Assembly: GCF_029543245.1 (NCBI RefSeq)
Contig: NZ_JARQWV010000037.1
Coordinates: 1-36,766, forward strand
Length of the DNA stretch: 36,766 bases
Direction of reading: 5' to 3'
Origin: Caulobacter endophyticus
Lineage (GTDB): Bacteria > Pseudomonadota > Alphaproteobacteria > Caulobacterales > Caulobacteraceae
Part shown: piece after piece, positions 18,671 to 27,238 of the stretch
How positions within the stretch are numbered: the first letter of the stretch is position 1
Layout: each line of letters starts with the position of its first letter
The notes under the pieces: generated by a model
Told to the model about the DNA's origin: nothing
Seen by the model: only the letters and a program-made list of their open reading frames with translations
Databases searched by the model: none
Program-made: the position numbers and the translations under genes

Positions 18671-18705
18671 CATCACCGTTTGGGTGGAGTTACCCTAGGG
18701 TGATG
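18671..18705 (-). promoter_or_regulatory. Two-step hairpin just upstream of the antiporter start
   Basis: CATCACC (18671-18677) pairs with GGTGATG (18699-18705), and inside it GGGT (18682-18685) pairs with ACCC (18692-18695). On the antiporter transcript the stem ends 2 bases before the GTG at 18668 and touches the ribosome-binding region. It may be a terminator for the upstream dehydrogenase or a translational control element. Confidence 0.45.
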
Positions 18706-18733
18706 CGTCCAGGGATGCGACCCACAAAGGCCC

Positions 18734-20260
18734 CTAAAGGTCGAACCTCACGCCCTGGGCCAGGGGCAGGGCGCCGGAATAGTTCACCGTCGCGGTCTGT
18801 CGGCGCATGTACTGCTTCCAGGCGTCCGAGCCGCTCTCGCGTCCGCCGCCGGTCTCCTTCTCGCCGCCGAAGGCCCCGCCGATCTCGGCCCCCGATGGCC
18901 CGATATTGACGTTGGCGATGCCGCAGTCGCTGCCCCAGGGGCCCATGAACGCCTCGGCCTCGCGTACGTCGTTGGTCATCACGCAGGACGACAGGCCCTG
19001 GGGGACGTCGTTCTGCATCGCCACCGCGTCGTCGAACTCGGCGTAGGGCGCGACGTAGAGCAGCGGCGCGAAGGTCTCGCGGGCCATGCCGGCGGTCGGC
19101 GCGGGCAGGCGGGCCAGGGCGGGGCGGACGTAGAAGGCCTCGGGCGCGTCGGCTTCGTTCAACCGCTCGCCGCCGGTGACCATGGCGCCATCGGCCCGGG
19201 CCTGGTCGAGGGCGTGGACGAAAGCCTCGTAGGCCGCCTTGTCGACCAGCGGCCCCAGCAGCACGCCGTCCTGGCGCGGGTCGCCGGCCGGCAGGCGGGC
19301 GAAGGCGGCCTCGACCGCGTCGGCGACCTTGTCGAACAGGCTCTCGTGCACAATCAGCCGGCGCAAGGACGTGCAGCGCTGGCCGGCCGTGCCCGCGGCC
19401 GAGAACACGATGGCGCGCAGGGCCAGCGACAGGTCGGCGCTGGGGGTGACGATCATGGCGTTGTTGCCGCCCAACTCCAGGATCGAGCGGCCGAAGCGTT
19501 CGGCCACGACCGGCGCCAGGGCCTTGCCCATCCGGGTCGAGCCGGTGGCGCTGACCAACGGGATGCGCGGATCGCGCGCCAGGCGCTCGCCGGCGTCGCG
19601 GCCGCCCAGCACCACCGAGGACAGGCCGGCCGGAGCCTCGTCGCCGAACCGGGCGAGTGCGCGGTCCAGCAGGGCTTGCGTGGCCAGGGCCGTCAGCGGG
19701 GTCTTTTCCGACGGCTTCCAGATCACCGGATCGCCGCAGACCAGGGCCAGGCACGCGTTCCACGCCCACACCGCGACCGGGAAGTTGAAGGCGTTGATGA
19801 CGGCGACCGGCCCCAGCGGGTGCCAGGTCTCGCGCATGGCGTGGCCGGGGCGTTCCGAGGCGATGGTCAGCCCATGCAGTTGCCGCGACAGGCCCACGGC
19901 GAAGTCGCAGATGTCGATCATCTCCTGCACCTCGCCGGCGCCCTCGGAGACGATCTTGCCGGCCTCCAGCGTCACCAGGGCGGAAAGATCGGCCTTGGCC
20001 GCGCGCAACTCCTCGCCGAAAAGGCGGACCAGCTCGCCCCTGCGGGGGGGCGGAACGCAGCGCCAGGCGCGGAAGGCGCGGGCGGCGCTCGCGACCTTGG
20101 CCTCTATGGCCTTGGCGTCGTCGAAGGCGACATGGGCCAGCACCGATCCGTCGATCGGCGTGCGCACGGCGGTTCCGCCGTCGGCGGAAAGGCCGGCGAC
20201 GCCCAGGCGGGCCAGGATCTCGCGGGCGTGGTCGGCGGGAGAGGGCAGGGGCTTGGACAT
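18734..20260 (-). CDS. amaB: ALDH7-type aldehyde dehydrogenase, probable L-piperidine-6-carboxylate dehydrogenase
   Basis: This 508-residue NAD(P)-dependent aldehyde dehydrogenase has catalytic Cys296 in GTAGQRCTSLRRL and the general base Glu262 in ILELGGNNA. The NAD-binding stretches AFNFP (157-161) and WKPSEKT (181-187) are intact. The NNA variant after LELGG and the overall form match the ALDH7 branch (antiquitin, bacterial AmaB/Pcd). That branch oxidises aminoadipate semialdehyde or piperidine-6-carboxylate in lysine breakdown. Specificity within ALDH7 is inferred. No other lysine catabolism gene is in the window. It is divergent from crtE across 127 bases and precedes the antiporter gene by 65. 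Confidence 0.87.
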   Translation of the reverse strand: MSKPLPSPADHAREILARLGVAGLSADGGTAVRTPIDGSVLAHVAFDDAKAIEAKVASAARAFRAWRCVPPPRRGELVRLFGEELRAAKADLSALVTLEAGKIVSEGAGEVQEMIDICDFAVGLSRQLHGLTIASERPGHAMRETWHPLGPVAVINAFNFPVAVWAWNACLALVCGDPVIWKPSEKTPLTALATQALLDRALARFGDEAPAGLSSVVLGGRDAGERLARDPRIPLVSATGSTRMGKALAPVVAERFGRSILELGGNNAMIVTPSADLSLALRAIVFSAAGTAGQRCTSLRRLIVHESLFDKVADAVEAAFARLPAGDPRQDGVLLGPLVDKAAYEAFVHALDQARADGAMVTGGERLNEADAPEAFYVRPALARLPAPTAGMARETFAPLLYVAPYAEFDDAVAMQNDVPQGLSSCVMTNDVREAEAFMGPWGSDCGIANVNIGPSGAEIGGAFGGEKETGGGRESGSDAWKQYMRRQTATVNYSGALPLAQGVRFDL

Positions 20261-20319
20261 GCCGCCATGGACGCGCCGCGGGCGGCCGGGGTCAAGAGCC
20301 GCCGCGGCGCCCGCTCGGG

Positions 20320-20347
20320 TTGACGCCGCGACAGGGCGCCTTCAAAT
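20320..20347 (+). promoter_or_regulatory. Candidate sigma-70-type promoter for the crtE operon
   Basis: TTGACG (20320-20325) and TCAAAT (20342-20347) are separated by 16 bases, in the 127-base gap divergent from the dehydrogenase gene and about 40 bases before the crtE start. The -10 match is weak. Confidence 0.3.
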
Positions 20348-20387
20348 GACTCGCCCGCGGAGGGGTGGGGAGGCATCGACTCGCGAG

Positions 20388-21293
20388 ATGGACGACCAGG
20401 GCGCCTTGCATCAGGGATTGCTGCCACGGATCGAGGCCCTGCGGGCGCGCGTCGACCGCCGCCTGGCCGAACTGTCCCCCGCGCCCGGAACCGCGCCCGA
20501 CCGCCTGGTCGAGGCCGTCCGCTATTCGCTGCTGGCGCCGGGCAAGCGCTTCCGTCCCATGCTGACCCTCCTGGCCGCCGAGGCCTTTGGCGCCAGCGAG
20601 GGCGCGGCCCTGGACGCGGCCTGCGCCTTCGAGATGATCCACGCCGCCTCGCTGATCCTCGATGATTTGCCGGCCATGGACGATGCGGGGCTGCGCCGGG
20701 GCCTGCCGACCATTCACCGCGCCTTCGACGAGGCCACCGCCATCCTCGCGGGCGTCGGCCTGCTGAACCAGGCCTATGCCGTGATCGCCGCCGACATGGG
20801 GTTGTCCGGCGACCTGCGCGCCGAGATCAGCGGCCGCGCCGCCCAGGCCGTGGGCTTCATGGGCCTTGTCGCCGGCCAGGCCCGAGACCTGCTCGACCGC
20901 GACCAGTTGCGCGACATGTCCGAGATCGATCGCCTGAACCACGAGAAGACCGGCGTGCTGATCATCGCCGCCGCCCAGGTCGGGGCGCTGATCGGCGGCG
21001 CCGACGCGGCGGCCGTCGAGCAGGTGGGCGAGTTCGCCCGCCGCGTGGGCCTGGCCTTCCAGATCCGCGACGACATCCTCGACGCCGAGGGCTCGGTCGA
21101 GGCGACCGGCAAGGACGTCGGCCAGGACGCCGCCATGACCACGGCCGTCTCGCGCCTGGGCGTCTCGGGCGCCCGCGCGGCCATGGAAGAGCATCTGGCC
21201 GCGGCCGAGAACGCCCTGGCCGCGGCGGGCGGCGGCGGCCTGCTGGGCGCCTATGCCGGACGGCTGTTCGCCGCGCGCAAGGCGGCGGCGTGA
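20388..21293 (+). CDS. crtE: CrtE-type geranylgeranyl diphosphate synthase
   Basis: This 301-residue prenyl diphosphate synthase condenses isopentenyl units, most likely to GGPP (C20), the first committed carotenoid precursor. The substrate-binding GKR is at 52-54. The first aspartate-rich motif is DDLPAMDD at 92-99, in the context HAASLILDDLPAMDDA, and the second is DDILD at 228-232. The segment around motif 1, including LRRGLPTIH, is closer to Pantoea-type CrtE than to typical farnesyl synthase from memory. An IspA-like C15 product remains possible. The ATG at 20388 has a purine run GGGGAGG about 15 bases upstream, somewhat far. Its stop overlaps the ABC ATPase start (GTGA). Confidence 0.85.
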   Translation: MDDQGALHQGLLPRIEALRARVDRRLAELSPAPGTAPDRLVEAVRYSLLAPGKRFRPMLTLLAAEAFGASEGAALDAACAFEMIHAASLILDDLPAMDDAGLRRGLPTIHRAFDEATAILAGVGLLNQAYAVIAADMGLSGDLRAEISGRAAQAVGFMGLVAGQARDLLDRDQLRDMSEIDRLNHEKTGVLIIAAAQVGALIGGADAAAVEQVGEFARRVGLAFQIRDDILDAEGSVEATGKDVGQDAAMTTAVSRLGVSGARAAMEEHLAAAENALAAAGGGGLLGAYAGRLFAARKAAA

Positions 21294-22228
21294 ATCCAGC
21301 GCCTATTCTGACGGCTGAAGGCGTGGTGCGATCCTATGGCGACCGCCGCGTGCTCAAGGGCGTCGACCTGTCGCTGCGTCCTGGCGAGATCTACGCCCTT
21401 CTGGGCCACAACGGCGCGGGCAAGACGACCCTGGTGCGGGCCATCTGCGGCCGGCTGCGGCCCGACGCCGGGACGGTGCTGCTGAACGGTCAGGATCCGG
21501 CCCGCACGCCCGCCGCCCGGGCGGGGCTCGGCCTCGTGCCGCAGGAGATCGCCCTCTACGCCAACCTGTCGGTGCGCGAGAACATCGAGACCTTCGCGAC
21601 CCTGGCTGGCGTGCCGCGCGCCAAGGCTCCGGCCGCCGTGCGCCGGGCCATGGAGCTGACCCGCACGCTCGACCGCGCCGATGCGCCTGTCCGCACCCTG
21701 TCGGGCGGTTTCCAGCGCCGCGCCAACATCGCCGCCGCCATTGTCCACGAGCCGACCCTGCTGATCCTCGACGAGCCGACGGTGGGGGTCGACATCGACG
21801 CTCGCGAGGCGGTCGACGCGGTGATCCGCGACCTGCGCGATCTTGGCGTGGCGGTGCTGATCGTCACCCACGACCTTGATCAGGCCGGCGCCCTGGCCGA
21901 TCGCGTCGGCTTCCTGCGCGACGGCGCCATGGTTCTGGAAGGCGAACCGCGCGCCCTGGTGGCCGAAGCGTTCGGCGACCAGATGGAGATCCTGGTCCAC
22001 CTCGCCGACGGTCTCGACACCGCCGGGGAGATCCGCCTGGCCGCCGAGGGGCTGGAACCCACCCGTCGTCCGGGCGTCTGGACCCGGCTCGACAGCGGCG
22101 GCTACGGCGCGGCGGGCCAACTGGACGCGCGCCTGCGCCAGCTGGGCCTGGCCCCGCGCGAGATCCGGGTGCGCCAGCCGTCGCTGGCCAACCTCTTTAC
22201 CCTCGTGGCCGAGCGGAAGGCCGCATGA
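21290..22228 (+). CDS. ABC transporter ATP-binding protein (ABC-2/DrrA-like)
   Basis: This 312-residue cytoplasmic ATPase has Walker A at 39-47 (GHNGAGKTT), the signature LSGGFQRR at 137-144, Walker B LLILDE at 157-162 and the switch His194 in VTHD. After the ATPase domain comes a C-terminal region of about 90 residues, as in DrrA-like exporters. It uses a GTG start that overlaps the crtE stop and ends overlapping the permease ATG, so the three are translationally coupled. It powers the ABC-2 permease encoded next. The substrate is unknown, and export of a lipid, polyprenyl compound or drug fits the family and context. Confidence 0.93.
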   Translation: MNPAPILTAEGVVRSYGDRRVLKGVDLSLRPGEIYALLGHNGAGKTTLVRAICGRLRPDAGTVLLNGQDPARTPAARAGLGLVPQEIALYANLSVRENIETFATLAGVPRAKAPAAVRRAMELTRTLDRADAPVRTLSGGFQRRANIAAAIVHEPTLLILDEPTVGVDIDAREAVDAVIRDLRDLGVAVLIVTHDLDQAGALADRVGFLRDGAMVLEGEPRALVAEAFGDQMEILVHLADGLDTAGEIRLAAEGLEPTRRPGVWTRLDSGGYGAAGQLDARLRQLGLAPREIRVRQPSLANLFTLVAERKAA

Positions 22229-23427
22229 GGGCGCAGGCCGCCATGTCGCTGGCGATGATGCGGGTCATGGCGCTGGAGCTGTGGCGCGACCGCGCGGCCC
22301 TGGTCATGACCTTCCTGCTGCCGCCGCTGGTGTTCTTGATCTTCTCATCGGTGTTCGCGGGAACCTCGGGCGACAACCTTCAACCCAAGCTGGCCGTCGC
22401 CGATCTCGCCCGCACCGACGCCTCGCGCCGGGTCGCCGCCGCGCTGCTGAAGAGCCCAGACCTGCGGGCCGAAACCGCGCCTGACGCGGCGACCGTGCGG
22501 GCTCGGGTCAAGTCCGGCGAGGTCGACGTCGGCCTCGTGATCCGCGCCGATCCCGCCCAGCCTGGCAAGCCGTTCCTGATTGTCGCCGACCCTTCGCGCG
22601 CCGTCGCAGCGCCGCTGGCCCAGGCCCGCACGCAGCAGGCCCTGGCCGCCGCCGCGCCCGATGCGGCCTTGCGTCGGTCCATCGACGCCGTCGCGCCGGC
22701 CCTGGGCGAGCTGACGCCCGTGCAGTCGGGGCGCATCGACGCCGCCGCTGCGCAGCTGCGCGAAAAGCCCCAGCCCGTGAAGGACGACCTGTTCGACCGC
22801 GAGGAGATCGCCGGCGCGCGCAAGGGCGGGGCGGTGATCGCCTATTACGCCGGCGCGGTGATGATCCTGTTTGCTCTGTTCTCGGCCATGCAGGGGGCGC
22901 TGTCGCTGATGGAGGAGCGCCGCGCCGGCGTCGCCGACCGCCTGCTGGCGGGCGTGGCCGGCATGGGGCCGGTGGTCACCGGCAAGTTCCTGTTCCTGAC
23001 CGCCCAGGCCTTCGTCCAGGCGGTGATGATCTTCGTGGTGGCCCAAGGCGTCTACGGCGTCGAGGCCGTCCAGCACTTCGCCCTGTGGCTGCCCACGACC
23101 CTGGCGGCCGGGGTCTGTTCGGCGGGGCTGGCGCTGGGGCTCGTCTCACTGTGCCGCACGCGCGACCAGGCCCAGATGCTGTCGACCTTCGTGATCCTGG
23201 TGCTGGCGGCGGTCGGCGGCAGCATGGCGCCGCGCTTCCTGATGCCCGCCTGGCTGCAGAGCCTGGGATGGTTCACGCCGCACGCCTGGGTGATCGACGC
23301 CTATCAGGCCGTGCTCTGGCGCGACGCTGGGGTTGCAGCCGTGTATAAGGCCTGGATCGTGCTGGCCGCCGTCGGCGCGGCAGGCCTGCTCGTGGCCCAG
23401 GCCCTGTCGCGCGATCCGCAGCGCTAG
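22225..23427 (+). CDS. ABC-2 type transporter permease
   Basis: This 400-residue inner-membrane permease has one N-terminal helix (about 27-47, with LLPPLVFLIFSSVF), a large extracytoplasmic region (about 50-205), and five or so helices in the C-terminal half. This is the YhhJ/DrrB-like ABC-2 layout. Family-like stretches include SLMEERRAGVADRLL and the late WLQSLGWFTPHAWVIDAY. The large external domain resembles the cassette seen in exporters that pass substrate across the envelope. It overlaps the ATPase by ATGA and is 75 bases before crtZ. No separate periplasmic adaptor gene is seen in the operon. Confidence 0.92.
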   Translation: MRAQAAMSLAMMRVMALELWRDRAALVMTFLLPPLVFLIFSSVFAGTSGDNLQPKLAVADLARTDASRRVAAALLKSPDLRAETAPDAATVRARVKSGEVDVGLVIRADPAQPGKPFLIVADPSRAVAAPLAQARTQQALAAAAPDAALRRSIDAVAPALGELTPVQSGRIDAAAAQLREKPQPVKDDLFDREEIAGARKGGAVIAYYAGAVMILFALFSAMQGALSLMEERRAGVADRLLAGVAGMGPVVTGKFLFLTAQAFVQAVMIFVVAQGVYGVEAVQHFALWLPTTLAAGVCSAGLALGLVSLCRTRDQAQMLSTFVILVLAAVGGSMAPRFLMPAWLQSLGWFTPHAWVIDAYQAVLWRDAGVAAVYKAWIVLAAVGAAGLLVAQALSRDPQR

Positions 23428-23502
23428 GACTTTGCGCTAGAACAAGGACGGGAGCCGAAAGCCTGTTGCAGTCAGGTCGCCGGCTCTGGAGTTAGAGAAG
23501 CG

Positions 23503-23976
23503 ATGGTCACCTTCGGTCTCAAGGTCGCGCTGTTCCTGGCGGCCTTCGCCTTCATGGAAGGCTTCGCCTGGTTCACCCACAAGTACGTCATGCACGGCTT
23601 CGGGTGGGTCTGGCATCGCTCGCACCACGAGCCGCGCCACGGCGCCTTCGAGCTGAACGACCTGTTCGCCGTCGTCTTCGCCGCCCCGGCCATCGTGGCC
23701 ATCTATTTCGGGACCAGCGGCTATCCCTGGCTGCTGCCGATCGGTCTGGGGATCACCGCCTACGGCGCGGTCTATTTCATCTTCCATGACGGCATGGTGC
23801 ACCAGCGCTTCAAGGTTCCGCTGGGCAAGTCGGCCTACTGGAAACGCCTGATCCAGGCCCACCGCATCCACCACGCCGTGCACACCAAGGAGGGGGCTGT
23901 GTCGTTCGGCTTCCTGCTGGCCCGGCCGGTTCGCGAGCTGAAGGCCAAGCTGAAGGCGCGGGGCGTCCAGGCCTGA
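23503..23976 (+). CDS. crtZ: Carotenoid 3-hydroxylase CrtZ
   Basis: This 157-residue membrane di-iron hydroxylase adds 3- and 3'-hydroxyl groups to beta-ionone rings, for example beta-carotene to zeaxanthin or canthaxanthin to astaxanthin. All four histidine clusters are intact: HKYVMH (26-31), HRSHH (38-42), HDGMVH (95-100) and HRIHH (120-124). The length and hydrophobic segments are typical of bacterial CrtZ. GGAG at 23488-23491 lies upstream of the ATG. The stop overlaps the next ATG. It follows the ABC permease in the same direction and belongs functionally with crtE at the head of the operon. Confidence 0.95.
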   Translation: MVTFGLKVALFLAAFAFMEGFAWFTHKYVMHGFGWVWHRSHHEPRHGAFELNDLFAVVFAAPAIVAIYFGTSGYPWLLPIGLGITAYGAVYFIFHDGMVHQRFKVPLGKSAYWKRLIQAHRIHHAVHTKEGAVSFGFLLARPVRELKAKLKARGVQA

Positions 23977-24320
23977 TGCCGCCGCTGCTTGTCGAGGTTC
24001 TGTGGAAGGGGCTGCTGGGCGGCCTCGTCACCGCCCTGATCGTGCTGGCCTCGAAGAAGGGCAACGTGTTGCCCGGCATCCTGCCGCTGGCGCCGACCTT
24101 CGCGATCATCGCCCTGCTGGCCGTCGGCTCCAAGGGCGAGGCGGGCGCCTTTCGCACCGCGTGCCTGGCCGGCGCCAAGACCATTCCGGCCTATCTCGTC
24201 TTCCTGGGTGTCTCGTGGCTGCTGGTCGACCGCGTCGACTATCGCCTGGCCATTCTCGGCGGGCTGGTTGCCTGGCTGGCCGCGGCGCTGGCGATCTTCC
24301 TGGCGCCGAAGTTCTTGTGA
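23976..24320 (+). CDS. GlpM-like small membrane protein
   Basis: This 114-residue protein has four predicted membrane helices and resembles GlpM of gammaproteobacteria in length and in the stretch PGILPLAPTFAIIALLAVGS and the later helix pattern around SWLLVDRVDYRLAI. GlpM has been linked to alginate production in Pseudomonas, but its molecular role is not settled. It starts on the crtZ stop (TGATG). Its placement suggests a membrane role alongside the hydroxylase or exporter, which is inference only. Confidence 0.8.
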   Translation: MPPLLVEVLWKGLLGGLVTALIVLASKKGNVLPGILPLAPTFAIIALLAVGSKGEAGAFRTACLAGAKTIPAYLVFLGVSWLLVDRVDYRLAILGGLVAWLAAALAIFLAPKFL

Positions 24321-24327
24321 GCCAAAG

Positions 24328-24460
24328 CCCTCCCCCCGAAGGGGGAGGTGGCCCGGAGGGCCGGAGGGGGAAGGGGCTGCTGGCGTCAGTTCGATCCGAA
24401 CCTCGGCAATCACATCCCCCTCCGTCGCCTCCGGCGACACCTCCCCCTTCAGGGGGAGGG
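24328..24460. repeat. Long palindromic intergenic element between convergent genes
   Basis: The left arm begins CCCTCCCCCC with a hairpin around GAAG and continues GGTGGCCCGGAGGGCC. The right arm (about 24413-24460) is its imperfect inverse with GTCGCCTCCGGCGAC. It fills the gap between the GlpM-like gene and the convergent amidohydrolase and may act as a two-way terminator. Confidence 0.85.
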
Positions 24461-24466
24461 TTTAGA

Positions 24467-25951
24467 TCACTCAGCGCCACCGGCCTTGCGGTAATCCAGC
24501 GGCGGCTTCCGGTCGCCGACCATGGCCTTGTACTGGAAGCCGTCGCCGCGGCGGGCGTTCAGCTCGGTCTTGGCGTCGGCGATCAGCTTGGGGTTCATGA
24601 ACAGCTCGGCGCCGGTGATCGACAGGGTCTTGGCTGCCACGGCCGCGCCCTTGAGGCCGATCGACGAACCCGCCGCCGCCACGTTCTGCCAGCTGTGGCC
24701 GGCCGAGCCCGGGACGAAGGTCGCCGTCGACAGGCCCACGGTCGGCGTCACCCACGAGATGTCCGACACGTCGGTCGAGCCGCCGACGCCGCCCTTGGTG
24801 TCGGCCGGGGCGTAGGACTGGACCTTGCCCACCGAGGCCAGGTCGCCGCCGCCGTTGTTGAGGCTCTTGGCCAGGGTCTTGGCGAACTCGGTCTCTTCCG
24901 GCGTCCAGGTGATGCCGCCGACGTTGGTCAGGCTGTCATGCATCACCTTGCCCAGCACGTCGTTGGGCAGGAGGTTGTAGACGCCGCCGGTCTGCTCGAA
25001 CTCGACGGTGGTCTCGGTGGCCATGGCCGCGCCGTCGGCCGCCTTCTTGATGCGGTCCATGACACTGACCACGATCTTCGGGTCAGAGTTGCGGACGTAG
25101 TAATAGACCTCGGCGAAGTCGGGCACGACGTTCGGAGCCTTGCCGCCGTTGGTGATCACATAGTGGATGCGGGTGCCGTCGGGGATGTGCTCGCGCATGA
25201 AGTTGGCGGCGGTGTCCAGCACCTCGACGCCGTCCAGCGCCGAGCGGCCGGCCCACGGCGCGCCCGAGGCGTGCGACGACTTCCCGCGGAAGCGGAACTT
25301 GCCGCTGATATTGGCCATCGAGGTGCCCTGGCGGGCCGAGTTCTCGTTGCCCGGGTGCCAGTGCAGGGTCACGTCGACGTCGTTGAACAGGCCTTCGCGG
25401 ACCATGTAGACCTTGCCCGAACCGCCTTCTTCGGCCGGGGTGCCGTAGACGCGGATCTCGCCCTGCACCTTGTTCTGGATCATCCATTCCTTGATGGCGA
25501 CCGCGCCGGCCACCGAGGCCGCGCCGAACAGGTTGTGACCGCAGCCGTGGCCGTTGTCGGTCTCGGGGCGCGGGGTCTTGGTCGGGGCGGCGGCCTGCGA
25601 CAGTCCCGGCAGGGCGTCGAACTCGGCCAGGATGGCGATCACCGGGCCCTTGCCCTGCTTGAAGCTGGCGACGAAGGCGGTCGGCTCGTCGGCGACGCCG
25701 GCCTTCACGTCGAAGCCGGCGGTCTTCAGCTGCTCCTGCAGCACGTTCGAGCTCTTGGTCTCCAGGTAGCCCAGCTCGGCGTAGTCCCAGATCTTCAGGG
25801 CGGCTTCGTTCATCTGCGGGGTGAAGGCGTCGACATTGGCCTTCAGCTGGGTCTTCTGCGCGGCGTTCAGCGGCGCGGCGATGGCGCTGCTGGCCATCAG
25901 CATGGAAACGCCAACCAGCCCGGCGGCGGCGGTCTTGAGGATCGAAGTCAC
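24467..25951 (-). CDS. Secreted M20-family amidohydrolase (AbgB-like)
   Basis: This 494-residue metallopeptidase-fold hydrolase has a Sec signal peptide ending at AIAA near residue 26, so the enzyme is probably periplasmic. Metal-binding residues are in HGCGH (135-139) and Glu174-Glu175 of TPAEEGGSGK. His residues at WHPG and GHSW also fit M20 enzymes. The length and sequence pattern are nearest to AbgB, the catalytic subunit that cleaves p-aminobenzoyl-glutamate, but a partner AbgA is not present. An N-acyl or aminoacyl amide substrate is likely and unspecified. It lies downstream of fecIR on the same strand, separated by a palindromic element. Confidence 0.88.
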   Translation of the reverse strand: MTSILKTAAAGLVGVSMLMASSAIAAPLNAAQKTQLKANVDAFTPQMNEAALKIWDYAELGYLETKSSNVLQEQLKTAGFDVKAGVADEPTAFVASFKQGKGPVIAILAEFDALPGLSQAAAPTKTPRPETDNGHGCGHNLFGAASVAGAVAIKEWMIQNKVQGEIRVYGTPAEEGGSGKVYMVREGLFNDVDVTLHWHPGNENSARQGTSMANISGKFRFRGKSSHASGAPWAGRSALDGVEVLDTAANFMREHIPDGTRIHYVITNGGKAPNVVPDFAEVYYYVRNSDPKIVVSVMDRIKKAADGAAMATETTVEFEQTGGVYNLLPNDVLGKVMHDSLTNVGGITWTPEETEFAKTLAKSLNNGGGDLASVGKVQSYAPADTKGGVGGSTDVSDISWVTPTVGLSTATFVPGSAGHSWQNVAAAGSSIGLKGAAVAAKTLSITGAELFMNPKLIADAKTELNARRGDGFQYKAMVGDRKPPLDYRKAGGAE

Positions 25952-26041
25952 GAAAAGCCTCCCTGCGAACGGCGCGAACGGCGCCGCTGTCTTAAGTCAT
26001 GACGCAAGGCGCAGGCGGTTCCTCAACCGGGAACCGCAATT

Positions 26042-26204
26042 CCCTCTCTCTTTGAGAGAGGGAGGGGCCCGCCGCGAAGCGGTGGGAGGGTGAGAGGTTG
26101 CAAATTTTCCGAAGGGGGCGGTCCAGGATTGTCCGGTGAGAGTGAACCCTCTGACCCTCCCACGCCTTCGGCGCGGGCCCCTCCCTCTCTCCATGAGAGC
26201 GGGG
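26042..26204. repeat. Long palindromic intergenic element (CCCTCTCTC type)
   Basis: The left arm is CCCTCTCTC/GAGAGAGGG plus AGGGGCCCGCCGCGAAGCGG. The right arm (about 26155-26204) is its imperfect inverse with GCGCGGGCCCCTCCCTCTCTC. It fills most of the gap between the amidohydrolase start and the fecR stop. It is a subtype of the same GC-rich family. Confidence 0.8.
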
Positions 26205-26212
26205 ATCACACC

Positions 26213-27238
26213 CTACGGCGAAACCAGGACGATCTCGCCGGCCTCGCCCGTCTTCACCCTGGCCGCGCCATAGGCGCTGAGCGCGTCGACGAAGCCGGAG
26301 ACGTCGCCGGTCCGGAAGCGGCCGCTCATCGGGGTGGCGGCCACGCGCGGCGAGTCGATGCGGATCTTGCGCACCGAATAGCGGTTCAGCTCGCCGACGA
26401 CTTCCGCCAGCGGCTGGTTGTCGAAGGTGATGCTGCCGTCGCGCCAGCTGGTCAGGGCGGCCACGTCGGCGGCGGCCACGGCCCAGGTCGAGCCGGCCTG
26501 TTGCTCCAGGCGCGAGCCGGGCAGAAGGTCGACGCTGTTGTGAGCGACCGGGTCGGCGACGCGGATCTTGCCTTCCAGCAGGCTGACCGACCACTTGCCC
26601 GGATCGATGCGCACGTTGAAGGCCGTGCCCAATGCCGTGACCGTGCGGCCGTCGGCGGTGACTACGAACGGGCGCTGCGGGTTCTTGGCGACCTGGAAGA
26701 AGGCCTCGCCGCGATCCAGCGTCAGGGCGCGGCGGGGTCCCCATTCGGTGACCCGCAGCACCGAGTCGGTCGACAGGGTGGCGACCGAGCCGTCGGCCAG
26801 GGTGATGATCTTCTGCTCGCCCACGCCGGTGCGGTAGACGACCTGGGCCGTCTGGGCGGGGGCGACGGCCGGCGCGTGGTCGGAAGGCGCGGTGGCCAGC
26901 CACAGGGCCGTGCCGAAGCCGCCGGCCGTGACCAGAGCGGCGACGGCCGCGGCCCAGCGCATCTGCGGGCGGGCGTGGCGGCGCTTCTGGTCGGCGGCCA
27001 GGTCGGCCTTCAGGCGGGCGCGGGCGGCGAGAATTTCGGGTTCGTCCGACAGGGCGCTGAGGCGAGCCCAGGCGTCCGAAGCCGAGGCGTAGGCGTCCTT
27101 GTTGGCCGGATCGGCCTTCAGCCAGGAATCGAAGTCACGGCGCAGACCCAGGTCGTTCGGCCGATTCTGCAGGCGCGCGACCCATTCCGCGGCGTCCGGT
27201 TCACCGGAAGAAGCCAGGTTTGGGACGGTGTGGCGCAT
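26213..27238 (-). CDS. FecR-family anti-sigma regulator
   Basis: This 341-residue inner-membrane protein carries the surface signal from a TonB-dependent receptor to an ECF sigma factor. An N-terminal cytoplasmic part of about 85 residues has the family stretch WVARLQNRPNDLGLRRDFD. A single membrane helix lies at about 90-110. The periplasmic FecR domain follows, with ITLADGSVATLSTDSVL, RGEAFFQVAKNPQRPF and GTAFNVR. A C-terminal STN-like segment of about 70 residues, RFRTGDVSGFVDALSAY, is also seen. Its start overlaps the end of the sigma gene by 38 bases, so the two are coupled. Confidence 0.93.
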   Translation of the reverse strand: MRHTVPNLASSGEPDAAEWVARLQNRPNDLGLRRDFDSWLKADPANKDAYASASDAWARLSALSDEPEILAARARLKADLAADQKRRHARPQMRWAAAVAALVTAGGFGTALWLATAPSDHAPAVAPAQTAQVVYRTGVGEQKIITLADGSVATLSTDSVLRVTEWGPRRALTLDRGEAFFQVAKNPQRPFVVTADGRTVTALGTAFNVRIDPGKWSVSLLEGKIRVADPVAHNSVDLLPGSRLEQQAGSTWAVAAADVAALTSWRDGSITFDNQPLAEVVGELNRYSVRKIRIDSPRVAATPMSGRFRTGDVSGFVDALSAYGAARVKTGEAGEIVLVSP

